In this document: positions 48,328 through 58,412 of the stretch, piece after piece
How the letters are laid out: each line of letters starts with the position of its first letter
How positions within the stretch are numbered: position 1 is the stretch's first letter
Source: JALOKP01 sp963800865
Lineage (GTDB): Bacteria > Acidobacteriota > Polarisedimenticolia > J045
NCBI GenBank assembly: GCA_963800865.1
Contig: CAWDCL010000004.1
Location: 558,001-622,000 of the forward strand
Reading direction: 5' to 3'
Length of the DNA stretch: 64,000 nucleotides
The notes under the pieces: model-generated
Databases searched by the model: none
What the model saw: the letters and a program-made list of their open reading frames with translations, nothing else
Told to the model about the DNA's origin: nothing
Position numbers and translations under genes: made by a program

Positions 48328-49545
48328 CTAGACATGCGCGACTCGAGTTTGGAGCTGGCCGGTTTCGACCCGTGAAGCGGTGGAATTCTCGAGCAGCGTC
48401 GCGTCGATCAGGAACTTCGGCGCCCAATTCGGATACTCCCACCAGCAATATCCTGCATTCACGGGGAAAGAGCCCTTCACGCCGCCGCGGACCGGCACCG
48501 GACCATCGAGCCGTACGGACTTCCGGACATACGCGAGGGCTTGGTTCGCAGCGCGCTTGTAGGCCAGATTCCCCGTCAACTCGTGCAGCAGCAGCCAGGA
48601 ATGGGCTACCTGCGCGTTGCCGGTCAGGCAGCACCAGGAGGGATCCCCGCGCCACTCGCTGTCGAGCCGGCCCGGGAGGAGACCGCTCGGGCAGAGCGCG
48701 GTAAGTAACCCGTCGGCGCAGCGAGTTGCCGCGCCAAGGAGATGGGGATCGGCAGCGAACCGATACGCCTCGACGACACCGCGCAGGACGTAGCCGATCG
48801 TATGGGAGAGCGGTCGCGTTGGATCGTCGAGACAGCAGCTTGAGAACCAGCCGTTCTCAGACTGAAGCTTTAGTGCCCAGCGAATGTTTGCAAGACCGTG
48901 GTCGCCGTATCGCTGTTCCGACGCTACGCGTGCAGCCTCGAAGAGGCCCCAGGCGACATGCGTCTCGTACGCCTTTTCGTCGTGTCTGGTGAATGGACTT
49001 GGGCTCCTCCTCCAGGCACCATCGGGACTCTGTGTTTCGCAGAGCCAGTCGGCCGCACGGCGCATCGGGGAAATGAACTCGGGCCACTCGCGGGCGCCCG
49101 CTGCAAGGCCGAGGAGGATTTGCCCGGTGTTGAAGGTCACGGGGACGCGGGGTGACTGCCGGATCGTTCCGCCGGGGAAGGCTCCATTGGGAAACTGGAC
49201 CGAAACCAGCCAGTCGAGCATCCGTCGGGCGCGGTCGCGGAAGTCCGGGTCACCGCTGATCCGCGCCCACTCGAGCATGGTAGGCACGATGTAGCCGGTG
49301 GTCTCGGGATAGGAGTCGCCCCATCCGCTGAGCAGGCTGAAGTGCCGCGCCACCCCGCCGTCCCGGGACGCGGAGTGGTCCTGCGCTGCCCTCAGCCAAT
49401 CGGCGCAGGCTGCGGCCACCGGGAGGGCCCCCGGGTCGGTCCTGTGAGGGGGGCCGAGGAGATGGTCGCGCAAAGCCTCCCGACGGGCCCGCCAGGGCAC
49501 TGTCAGCGAGGCTAGCCACTCGCCCGGCGAGCGAGGAAGGTCCAT
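48328..49545 (-). CDS. alpha/alpha-toroid protein of the exopolysaccharide locus
   Basis: 405 residues, intact. Repeated helical pairs with Gly-Trp/Gln-x-x-x-G-x-W motifs (LVSVQFPNGAFPGGTI, WLCETQSPDGAWRRSP, WALKLQSENGWFSSC) are those of the prenyltransferase/squalene-cyclase-like alpha/alpha toroid. No DxDD or DCTAE catalytic motif is seen, so it is not a standard cyclase. In surface-polysaccharide clusters such toroids resemble glycan-binding or heparinase-like N-terminal domains. Its start is 6 bases after the flippase stop, implying one transcript. Confidence 0.75.
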   Translation of the reverse strand: MDLPRSPGEWLASLTVPWRARREALRDHLLGPPHRTDPGALPVAAACADWLRAAQDHSASRDGGVARHFSLLSGWGDSYPETTGYIVPTMLEWARISGDPDFRDRARRMLDWLVSVQFPNGAFPGGTIRQSPRVPVTFNTGQILLGLAAGAREWPEFISPMRRAADWLCETQSPDGAWRRSPSPFTRHDEKAYETHVAWGLFEAARVASEQRYGDHGLANIRWALKLQSENGWFSSCCLDDPTRPLSHTIGYVLRGVVEAYRFAADPHLLGAATRCADGLLTALCPSGLLPGRLDSEWRGDPSWCCLTGNAQVAHSWLLLHELTGNLAYKRAANQALAYVRKSVRLDGPVPVRGGVKGSFPVNAGYCWWEYPNWAPKFLIDATLLENSTASRVETGQLQTRVAHV

Positions 49546-49551
49546 GCGACG

Positions 49552-51070
49552 TCACCGCCCTCGCAGCTTCTTCAGCGCGGCAAGGTACTCAAATGTCCTG
49601 GTTTGGAACACCGTCAACATCACGGTTGTGAATATGGTGACTCCAGCGAACACGAGCAAGACGAGGCGGAAAGGGGCGGACCATGCCTCGGGAAGACCGG
49701 CGCGGAGGGCTAGAACGGCGCCCCCCATGATCGCTGCCCCGAAAATCGGGGGACCCGTCGCCGCCAAGTACTCCCGGGCCGTCAGACCGATCCGGTGCGA
49801 AACCCGAATCAGCGGCAGGAAGGACAAGCAGCGGGTAGATCAGCACCCGACGGCCGCGACAGCCGCCAGTCCACCCATGCTGGCAACCACGAACGAGAAG
49901 GGAAGTACAACGAGAGCGGCGAGGTTCAATCGCATGGCGAATCCGGAGTCACCCGTCGCGTTCAGAATCTGCGGAAGGAGCGGTGCGAGAGACCGGATCG
50001 GAGTGCAGAGGGCGAGAAGCATCAACGGAGTAACAGCATCGATCCACTTGTCGCCGAACAACAACGGTACGAAGTCGGGGGCGAGGACTGCCAGGCCGAC
50101 CGAGGCGGGGATCGTGACGAAGGCGAGAGCCGCGCTCGCAGACAGGAAGACGCGCTTCACCTCGCTGCGGTGGTCCTGCACCGTCGCGAAGGCCGGCCGC
50201 GTGATCCTCACGAGCAACGCCGTGATCTTGTCGACGGGCGCGCTGGCAATCGTGAACGCGAGCGAGTAGGCGCCGAGCGGGCCGGCCCCCAGTCGTCTTC
50301 CCACCACGACATAGTCGGAATTCGAGTACGCGTACCACGCCACGCGTGCCACCACGAGATGATAGCTCAGCCTGAGAGCGTCCCCGAGTTCCGCGGGGCG
50401 CGGGATCGCGAACCCCCGTGGATCTCTCACGACCATGACAAGTGTTCCGACGGATGTTCCAACCAGCTGCCCCAATACCAGGGACCAGTAGCCGAACCCG
50501 AACCAGGCCAGGACGAGCGTCAGCGGCCCCGTGATCGCCCCCTGGCCGATCTCGAGCATCGCCAGGTAGCGGAAGTCCATGGCGCGTTCCATGAGCCCGT
50601 AGGGTACCGTTCTCAGGCCAATGATCAGGAACTCGGCGCTCATGACCATCATCACCGGGGTGAGTCGAGGCTCGCCGTAGAAACGCGCCGCGAGCGGTGC
50701 CACGGCAATCGAGAGTCCCATCGCGGCGAAGCCACGCCGAGCGCAAGCCCGTTGAGTTGTGCGATCTGGTGCCGCGACACGGTTCGGAGGTAGACGACGT
50801 GTTCGCCAGGCCCAGTTCGGTCACGAGCTGCACGAAACCGATGAATACGCCCGACATGCCGATCAAGCCGTAGTCGGACGGCTGCAGCATGCGGGCGACG
50901 AAGATCGTGCACGACCAGGCGATCAGTTGGCTGAAGATCTTGGCCGACGCCGTCCAGGCGACCCCTCCAGCGATTCTGCGATTCAGGGCGTTCCGATCAC
51001 GCTCGGCAGTGTCGATGAGAGGGTCTCCTTCACCCGTGCCCGCTTCCTCGCTCCTTGAGTCGTCGTTCAC
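49552..51070 (-). CDS. Wzx-type flippase (MOP superfamily), frameshifted
   Basis: A GTG start overlaps the upstream glycosyltransferase stop. RRIAGGVAWTASAKIFSQLI opens the first helix, typical of Wzx/RfbX flippases; VARMLQPSDYGLIGMSGVFI follows. The middle frame holds LRTVPYGLMERAMDFRYLAM and SNSDYVVVGRRLGAGPLGAY. The last helices are read in a third frame. Changes fall near 50795, 50735 and 49830. It should flip undecaprenyl-linked units to the periplasm for the Wzy-type polymerase. Confidence 0.82.
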
Positions 51071-52321
51071 GATCGCACGGGTGACGGAGGCTCCGACCTC
51101 GCGGCCACCCCCTCGTACACCCCCCGGAGCATCTCCCCGATCGCCGTCCAACCGAATCGCCCCTCGACCAGCTGGCGGCCCTCTGTAGCCAGCCGGTCGC
51201 CGAGGGCAGGATCGTCGAAGATACGCCCGACCGCCCCAGCAAACCCCTCAGCGTCGTCGGCGAGCAGGGCGTGGTGCTCGGACTCCACTCCCACCCCCTC
51301 GACGGCCATCGCGGTGGCGACCAGCGGGACCTGCTGCGCCAGCGTGTCGAGGATCTTCAGCCTCGTACCCCCGCCATCGAAGATCGGGCAGGCGTAGACC
51401 GCTGCCCGGGCGACGTAGGGCCGGATGTCGTCGACGAACCCGGTGAACGTCAGGCCGGGATCGCGCTCCGCCGCCTCGAGAAACTCCGGCGGAGGGTTCC
51501 TGCCGATGATCGTCGCCTTGACGTCCGGATAGCGCGCCCTCAGGCGCGGGAGAATCTCGTCGAGCAGCCACTGGACCGCCTTGCGGTTGGGGTACCAGCT
51601 GAGGCCCCCGACGAAGATGATCGAGCGCGGCACGACCGGTCGATCGGGCGGGACAGGGCGGAAGTAGCCAAGATCAACGCCGTTCCGGATCACCTCGACA
51701 TGTGCGTCCGGGATCAGCTCGCGAAGTCGCTCGCGATCGAGCTCGGAGACAGTCAGGTGGGCGCGGAAGTTCGGTGCGCTCCGCTCCTCCAAGCGCGCCA
51801 GGCGGCGGGCTTGCAGCTTGAGCAGGTGCCGTGAGGCCAACGATGGCTCCAGCTCGGCGCGCCGCGCCATCATCTGCGATTCGATGTTGTGATGGTTCAG
51901 AACGAACGGGTATCCCGGGATCTGCGAGGCATAGGGAGCAAGCCCCACTGTGTCGAAATGCACGATGTCGGGCCGGAACCGCCCGGCGACCTCCCGAAGG
52001 CGCTTCGCCAGCTCCTCCGAGTCGAACCAGACATCGTCATAGGTGCGCCCCAGGAGCGTGCTCCACAACAGGATTCGCTCCCTCGCGCGGCGCCGTTCGT
52101 CGGCCGGAATCGGGACGATGTCGACGGACGCGCAGATAGCTCGCGAGCTCGCGCCGCGCCTCGTCCAGGCGCTCGGCTGTGGGGAGCAGGGAGCGCTGAT
52201 TGAGGCAGACGAGCGCCACCTCGTTTCCCAGCGACGCCTCGCGCAGGAGGTGGTACGAACGGATCAGGGAGCCACCCTTCGGCGGCCAGGGCACGAAGTG
52301 GCCCAGCCACAGGATCCTCAC
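51067..52321 (-). CDS. family 4 glycosyltransferase (exosortase-type locus), frameshifts near the 5' end
   Basis: Start GTG 52321: MRILWLGHFVPWPPKGGSLI, a typical GT4 N-terminus. Frame changes near 52130 and 52080 join it to the long intact part beginning TLLGRTYDDVWFDSEELAKR. The second domain has SIIFVGGLSWYPNRKAVQWL, TGFVDDIRPYVARAAVYACP and the sugar-nucleotide site FDGGGTRLKILDTLAQQVP. The wording resembles sugar transferases of PEP-CTERM/EpsH loci. It lies between CapK and Wzx in one operon. Confidence 0.82.
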
Positions 52322-53707
52322 GCGCCTTCTCCAGGCGATCCGGTCGGCCCCCGGCCGATCGGCGCGTGGGACCTTGCACACCACCCAGCGGAACTTCGCG
52401 GTCGTCGTCTGCTCGAGGCGCTCCACGCACTTCACCTCGACGCGCACGCCGGGCCCCATCCGCTCGGCGATCGCGGCTCGCGATCGCCGGCTCCTGGCGC
52501 GGCATCCCAGCCGGGACCGGTCTCCAGGTAGACGTCCACCCGGTCGATCGCCTCCTGCACGATCTGCGACCGGACGAGGCCGACGAGCGGCTTGAACGGA
52601 TGTGTCAGGATCGACGGGCTGACGAACCGGCCGTCCGGCGTGACCAGCACGTCCTCCGCCTTCGTCGTCACGGGAGACAGCCGTCGGCTGGTCAGCCCGC
52701 AGCCGCAGGGGACGTCGATGACCTCCGTCGCATCTTCCATCCGGTAGCGGACGAGTGGCATCGCCCGGTTGGTGAGCCCGGTCGCGAGAAAGCCGCCCCC
52801 ATCCGTTGCCGGCTCGACATACCCATACCCCTCGAGGAGATGGAGGCCATCATGCCGCCCGCATTCGATCGCGAAGGCCACCCGCTCGGCGGCTCCGTAG
52901 TAGTCGAAGACCTCGGCCCCGAAGACCTCCTCGATCAGCGTGCGCTGGAACGGATAGAGCGTCTCCGACGTCGTGAGGACGCGCGAGAGGCGCAGCTTCA
53001 GATTCCGGTCGCGAGCCAGCACGGCGAGAACGTAGGCGATCGAAGGGTACGTTTCCAGCGCGACGGCCCCGAACCCCCGGATCGCATCCAGGTACTGTGA
53101 AACCGTGTTCGGGGCCCAGGTGGAACGCGGAAAGCCAGAGTTCGTTGTCGACGGTGTTTCGAAGCCAGTACGGGGGCCGCTTCCGGCCCGGCGGCACGAC
53201 CTTGCGGCCCCACACGACCGCGACGGGATCGTCGAGCCGGAGCCCGGCCCGGATCCGTACCAGTCGTTCCGCCGCGCGGTTCCAGACCCGCTGCTCGCGG
53301 TCGTAGGCCAGGTGGAGCGGCGTTCCTGTCGTGCCGCTGGTGTGCCCGCCGTGACCCGCGACCCCGTCGGCGTGGAGCGCATTCCCCGCTTCGCGCACGG
53401 CCGCCTTGTTCAGTTCCGGGAGGTCCCGCAGATTCTCGAGCGACCCGAGACGGGGAGCCTTGGCCGCCCAGGCCGCCCGGTAGTAGGGAACGCGCTCGCC
53501 GGCCCACGCGAGCAGTTCGTTGATCCGCTCCAGCTGGTACCTCGCAACGGTGGGACGTTCGGCGCGATCGAGCTCCTCGAGGATCCGGATCTTCTCCTGG
53601 AGCGGCGCCCCCTCGCGGAACCGGGCCAGGCGTGCGGCGTGTGCGTTCAGGAGCAGAGTGCGCAACCAGAGGGGGCTGAGTTCGAAGAAGCGGTCGGAAG
53701 GGCGCAT
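52318..53707 (-). CDS. CapK/phenylacetate-CoA-ligase-like adenylate-forming protein, frameshifted
   Basis: First gene of the minus-strand operon CapK-GT4-Wzx-toroid. The N-terminal part reads RINELLAWAGERVPYYRAAW and HTSGTTGTPLHLAYDREQR, the AMP/phosphate-binding loop. After a shift near 53103 it has VFDYYGAAERVAFAIECGRH and LVRYRMEDATEVIDVPCGCG. A further shift near 52480 gives the C-terminal VRVEVKCVERLEQTTTAKFR. CapK proteins occur in capsule clusters and may activate an acid for acylation of the polymer. A terminal indel is needed to use the TGA at 52318-52320. Confidence 0.8.
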
Positions 53708-53805
53708 TCAGAAACGGACTCCGGCGAAAGGCAGTTCGCGCACAGGAGCGAGAATAATGCCACAATTGTCCGAAAGACCGCCTTCCTGGGGAATGAGACG
53801 AGCCG

Positions 53806-54974
53806 ATGAACACGACCTTCGCGAGCCCCGGCGGAAGGCCTCTCCACGTCCTCCACCTGCGCGATTCGGAACGCCTCTGCGGGCCCGGGAAGATCATCCG
53901 CGACTGCATCCGGGCCAACCCCGATCGCCAGATCCGCTTCCGCGTCGCCGCCTTCGAGTCGGCAGCATCGAATACGTTCCTCTCCGAGCTGTCTTCGCTC
54001 GTCCCGGTCGCGGGGGTTCCCGGTGCGCGATTGAGGCTCGCCGAGGCCGTCCGGGCGCTGACAGGGATGATCCGGGCGGAGCATGTCGATCTGCTCCACA
54101 CGCACGACGTGAAGGCCAACGCAATCGGGCTCATCGCCGCACGCCGTGCGAGCATCCCGATCGTGGCGACCGTCCACGGCCGCATCCCGAACAGCGCCAA
54201 GGCGAGGCTCTACGCCTCGATCGACCAGCTCCTCCTCCGCCGCATGGACCTCGTCTTCGCCGTCTCGGCGATCATGGCCCGGCAGCTCGCGTCCGAGGGC
54301 ATTCCCGGCGAGCGGCTCGTCCTGGCCCGCAACGGCATCATGCTGCCCGAGCACCCCTTCGGTCTGCGGTCCGACCCGGCTGCGCGAGGAGGGCCACCTC
54401 CGCGAAGGGCGACGTCGCCATCGGCCACGTCGGGCGGATCAGCCCGGAGAAGGGGGTGGTCGCCCTCGTCGAGGCCTTCTCCCGGCTGGCGGGCGAGTTC
54501 CCCTCGAGCCGCCTGGTCCTCGCCGGCGACGGGCCGGAGGTCGGCCGTGCGCGCCAGACCGCGTCCGCGCGGCGCCTGGGCGACCGCGTCGTCTTCCTCG
54601 GCTACCGCGCGGACGTCGAGGCCGTCTACGGCGCGCTCGACCTGTTCGTCCTCAACTCGACGACCGAGGGCCTGCCGAACGCGGTCCTGGAGGCGATGGC
54701 CTTCGGAGTGCCGGTCGTGGCGACGGCCGTCGGGGGCACGCCGGAACTGGTCCACGACCGCGAGACCGGCCTCCTGGTCCCGCCCTCCGATCCGGCCGCC
54801 CTGGCGAGCGCGATCCGCGCCGTCCTGCGCGACCGGGCGTCCGCGGCGGAACGGGCGCGGCGCGCGCGGGCGCTCGTCGAGGCCGAGTTCGACATGCGGC
54901 AGCTTTCCCACTCCGTCAACGAGTCCTATCGGCGGGTGATCGCCGCACGGCAGGGAGGCGTGACCCCGCGGTGA
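53806..54974 (+). CDS. family 4 glycosyltransferase, one frameshift
   Basis: Starts near LHVLHLRDSERLCGPGKIIR; HTHDVKANAIGLIAARRASI and VATVHGRIPNSAKARLYASI are the acceptor-side motifs. A frame change near 54385 leads to DVAIGHVGRISPEKGVVALV, NSTTEGLPNAVLEAMAFGVP and VVATAVGGTPELVHD, a textbook GT4 donor site. It is divergent from the CapK gene; the 98-base gap contains an A+T-richer stretch (near 53745-53760) suitable for promoters. Its TGA overlaps the next GTG. Confidence 0.88.
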
Positions 54975-56115
54975 GCACGCAGCGCCACCGGGCGACGGCA
55001 CCAGGCGACGCATCCGCGTCCTCCACACCGTCATGAACCTCAACTACGGCGGGATGGAGCGCCTGATCGCCGACCTGATCCGCCGGACCGACCCCGCCCG
55101 CTTCGAGCTGCACCTGCTCGTGTTCCAGTACGCCGGCCGCTTCGCCGAGGGGCTGGAGGGTCACGCGAAGCTCCACCACGCCGTCCCGCTTCCGAGCTGG
55201 ACGATGCTCTGGCCGCGGCCACTGGCCGACCAGATCGCCGCGATCGCCCCCGACGTCCTCCACTCCCACAGCGGCGTCTGGTGGAAGTCGGCGCTTGCCG
55301 CCCGCCTCGCCGGCGTCCCGCGGGTCGTCCACACCGAGCACGGCTGGGTGCGCAGCGAGAGCCACCTCGTGGCGCTGGCCCTGAAGAAGCTCTGCGCGCG
55401 CCTGACGACCGACATCGTCGCCGTCTCGAGCGACCTCGGCGACTACCTCGCCAGATCGGTCGCCGACCGGCCCTCAAAGGTCCGCGTGGTGATCAACGGC
55501 GTGGACGTCGACCACTTCTGGCCGCGCCCCGACGACGGCGCCTTGCGGCGCGAGCTGGGCCTCGCCCCGGACGCCCCGCTGATCGTCTCGATCGGCCGGC
55601 TGGAGGGGGTCAAGGCCCAGGACGTCATGCTGCGGGCCTTCGCGCGGCTTCGCGACGGTTGGGGCGACGGGCCGGCCGCCGTCCTGCTGCTCGTCGGCGA
55701 CGGCGCGGAGCGGGAGCGCCTGACGCGGCTCGCCGGGGAACTCGGCATCGCCGACGCCGTCCGCTTCGCCGGCTGGCGGAACGACGTCGAGGCGGTGCAC
55801 GCCGCCGCCGCGCTCTTCACGCTGACCTCGACCAGCGAGGGGACCTCGATCGCGCTGCTCGAGGCGATGGGCGCCGGGATCTGCCCCGTGGTCACCGACG
55901 TCGGCGGGAACGCGGCCGTGCTCGGGACCGGACCTCGCGCACAGGCTGGTCCCGGCGGGCGATCCCGTCGCCATCGCTGCCGGCTGGGAGACCGCCCTGC
56001 GCGACCACGGCCGGCGGCAGCGCGACGCCGACGCCGCCGCGCCCGCGTCGTGGAGCAGTTCAGTATCGCGGCGACGGTCCGGCAGTACGAGGCGATCTAC
56101 GCGCGGGGCGGCTAG
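54971..56115 (+). CDS. family 4 glycosyltransferase (TIGR03088-like), frameshifts at both ends
   Basis: The GTG at 54971 overlaps the upstream stop; a frame change near 55000 is needed to join RIRVLHTVMNLNYGGMERLI, the N-terminal strand shared with exosortase-locus sugar transferases. HSHSGVWWKSALAARLAGVP, RVVHTEHGWVRSESHL, then VSIGRLEGVKAQDVMLRAFA and LTSTSEGTSIALLEAMGAGI follow. Two compensating changes near 55922 and 56030 restore the C-terminal helix VVEQFSIAATVRQYEAIYAR. It should add one residue to the repeat unit. Confidence 0.85.
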
Positions 56116-56144
56116 CCGTCGCGGCCCGCGCCGTCCGCCAGCGT

Positions 56145-57138
56145 CTACCGGCGGCCCCCAGCACCGCGAGCGGCGTCAGGAACGGGTGTCCGAGCCACAC
56201 GAAGCGGCCGTCCGGACGGGCCGCGACGACCGCGTAGCCGAAGAGCGCGAGGCTCCCCAGCGCGCCGACCACGAGCGGGAGGTAGCGGCGCCGCTCGACG
56301 GCGGCATCCGGACGCAGGGCAGGGACGGCGGCCAGCGCGAACACCCCCTGCAGCCCGAACGACAGCGCGAACGCGAGGTAGACCCGCCCCCGCGCGAGGT
56401 TCTCCCAGAGCATCAGCCCCATCCAGAACGCGTAGTCCCCGCGCGCCGGCGACAGGGCCCGCCCGAGCCGCCGAGGCCGCGGCGAACGCCACCGGGAAGA
56501 GCGCCAGCGCCGCGACCGACCGGGCCGTGAAACGGCGCGCGGCGCGCACTGCGCCAGCGCCACGGGCGCCAGCAGCACGACCGACTCCTTCGCCAGGCCC
56601 CCCAGCAGGCCGACCGCCACGAAGGCCCACCACCGCTCCGTCAGCACGAAGAACAGCCCCGCGGCCACCAGGCAGAGCGCCGGCGGATCGACCAGCCCGG
56701 TCGTCCCGTAGTAGTAGAACGGGAACGACCAGACGAAGCCCAGCGTCCCGGCCAGCTGCCACGCCGGGGACGGCTCGAACAGCCGCAGGGTCCGCCAGAC
56801 GAACCAGGTCGCGCCGAGGAGCGCCAGCACGTTCACGACGTTCAGCGCGGTCAGCGGCTCGAACGGGAGTTGGGCCGCCAGCCACGGCGCCAGCGGACGG
56901 TAGGTGAAGGGGGCCCAGAGCGGAATCGTGCGGGGTCTGCCCGCGGAAGTAGTCGACCAGCGCGACGTACTGCGCTTCGTCGATCGACAGCAGGTCGGGC
57001 GGCCGCTCGACGCCGGCCGAGGTAGCGCGCCAGGTCCCCCTTGTTGAAGTTGAGCGCGCTGACGACCAGCACGCTCAGCGCGACCGCGGCATAGGCGAGC
57101 CAGGCGCGCCGCGCCGGGCCGGCCGCGCTGGCACCCAT
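56145..57138 (-). CDS. polytopic membrane protein, frameshifted
   Basis: Reads LAYAAVALSVLVVSALNFNK at the N-terminus, then, after frame changes near 57010 and 56930, TYRPLAPWLAAQLPFEPLTA and VNVLALLGATWFVWRTLRLF, with further helices. Another change near 56500 interrupts the middle. The pattern (helix, periplasmic PLAPWLA loop, many helices) is like uncharacterised GT-C-related proteins and the protein at 26.3 kb. The stop is uncertain: 56145 in one frame, 56060 in another. It follows the deacetylase gene by 4 bases. Confidence 0.62.
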
Positions 57139-57142
57139 CGCG

Positions 57143-58078
57143 TCAGGCCCCGGCGTCGACGGCCCGCGCGAGGTCGTGGACCGGCAGGGCCGAGGGGCCG
57201 CCGAGGCTCGCGATCACGTCTCCCATCGTGCCGAACCGGAAGCCGGCCAGGAGCGCCGCGACGCGCCCGCCCATCGCGCCGATGTTGACCCGGTGCCGGA
57301 GGTTCCGGAGCCGCCCCCCGGCGACGACCGGCTGCTCCGGGTCGAACTCCCACGGGTGGACGTAGACCACCGCCGGCTGCCGCTCGGTGTCGTTGATCTG
57401 CCGCAGGGCGTGCCGGGTCAGGGCCGGCGGGTAGATCCGCAGGTAGCCGCCGCCGGCGCAGGGGAGGGTCATCCCGAACAGGCGGAACGTCGACGGGGGG
57501 AACTCGACGAAGTCCGGCACGTCGGGCAGCGGGCGATAGGGGAAGCGGGGCGCCCCCGGGATCCCGTACCGGTCGTGGAACACGGGGTAGACGCTGCTCT
57601 CGAGGCGGATCCCCTCCTCGGCCAGGATCGGGAGGGCCCAGAGGCTCTGTTTCGTAATCGAGAAGGTCGGGGCCCGGTAGGCGGTACAGGGCCGCCCCGT
57701 GGCGTCCTGGAGCGCGCCAAGGGCCTCTCGCAGGTCGGCCCGGAACTCCGCCGGGGTCTGCGAGTAGACCAGCCGGTGCTCCTGGCTGTGGCAGCCGATC
57801 TCGTGCCCCCGCTCCGAGATCGAGCGGACCAGCTCCGGCCGCCGCCGGGCGACCCACCCGAGGATGAAGAAGGTCCCCCGGACGCCGCTCCGGTCCATCA
57901 GGTCGAGCAGGCCCGTGAGGCCCTGGTCGATCCGGGACGAATAGCCCTCCCAGGCCTCGCGCGGGACCGAGCCCTCGAAGGCCGAAACCTGGAAGTAATC
58001 CTCGACGTCCACGGTGAATGCGTTGAGCGGGGCCTGGGGCACAGGGAGATTGTGGGGGCCGCGGGCCCCTCCGGCCAC
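57143..58078 (-). CDS. XrtA-system polysaccharide deacetylase
   Basis: 311 residues from GTG 58078, intact. FTVDVEDYFQVSAFEGSVPR, RGTFFILGWVARRRPELVRS, HEIGCHSQEHRLVYSQTP, YRAPTFSITKQSLWALPIL and VYVHPWEFDPEQP are the full set of motifs of the deacetylases found with exosortase (PEP-CTERM) loci. Metal-binding residues (Asp of VEDYF, and both His of CHSQEH) are present, so the enzyme should be active on polysaccharide N-acetyl groups. No signal peptide is evident. Confidence 0.93.
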   Translation of the reverse strand: MAGGARGPHNLPVPQAPLNAFTVDVEDYFQVSAFEGSVPREAWEGYSSRIDQGLTGLLDLMDRSGVRGTFFILGWVARRRPELVRSISERGHEIGCHSQEHRLVYSQTPAEFRADLREALGALQDATGRPCTAYRAPTFSITKQSLWALPILAEEGIRLESSVYPVFHDRYGIPGAPRFPYRPLPDVPDFVEFPPSTFRLFGMTLPCAGGGYLRIYPPALTRHALRQINDTERQPAVVYVHPWEFDPEQPVVAGGRLRNLRHRVNIGAMGGRVAALLAGFRFGTMGDVIASLGGPSALPVHDLARAVDAGA

Positions 58079-58412
58079 GGGGTGCCTCAGGACCCCGGAA
58101 AGGCCGCGCTCCGGGCCCGGGGACGGGCGCTCCGGGGGAAATCGGGTTGGCCGGACCCCCGCCCTCCCCGTATATACTCAGCGCCAGGGACGGGGATGGG
58201 ACGTCGCCGAACGGCGCGCGGACCGCGCGGTTTGGCCTCCCTCCCCCGGCGGTAGTGGTTCCGAAGCGCAGGGGCGGCGGCAGGACCGAAGGGTGAAACA
58301 GCCCACGGTCCAGTGTCGTCTGTAGCTCAGCGGATGCGGCCGGGGAGGACAACGGCATCGTGGGTCGCGGGGGCGACCAGGGTCGCGATGCCGGACGCGG
58401 AGGCTGGACCTG
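58079..58412. promoter_or_regulatory. divergent intergenic region with a predicted promoter
   Basis: These 334 bases separate the divergent deacetylase and sugar-transferase genes and hold no convincing gene. On the + strand TTGGCC (58147-58152) and TATATA (58171-58176) with 18 bases between them could be a promoter, leaving an untranslated leader of over 220 bases before the sugar transferase. The leader can fold (for example the GCGCGCGGACCGCGCGG segment near 58210), but I recognise no riboswitch class. Confidence 0.4.

Noticed and set aside
58319..58390. tRNA-like start (CTGTAGCTCAGCGGA)
   Set aside because: It resembles a D-arm, but no anticodon stem, T-loop or acceptor pairing can be built downstream.
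58200..58412. Riboswitch in the long leader of the sugar transferase gene
   Set aside because: The leader can fold, but I could not match a c-di-GMP or other class consensus.
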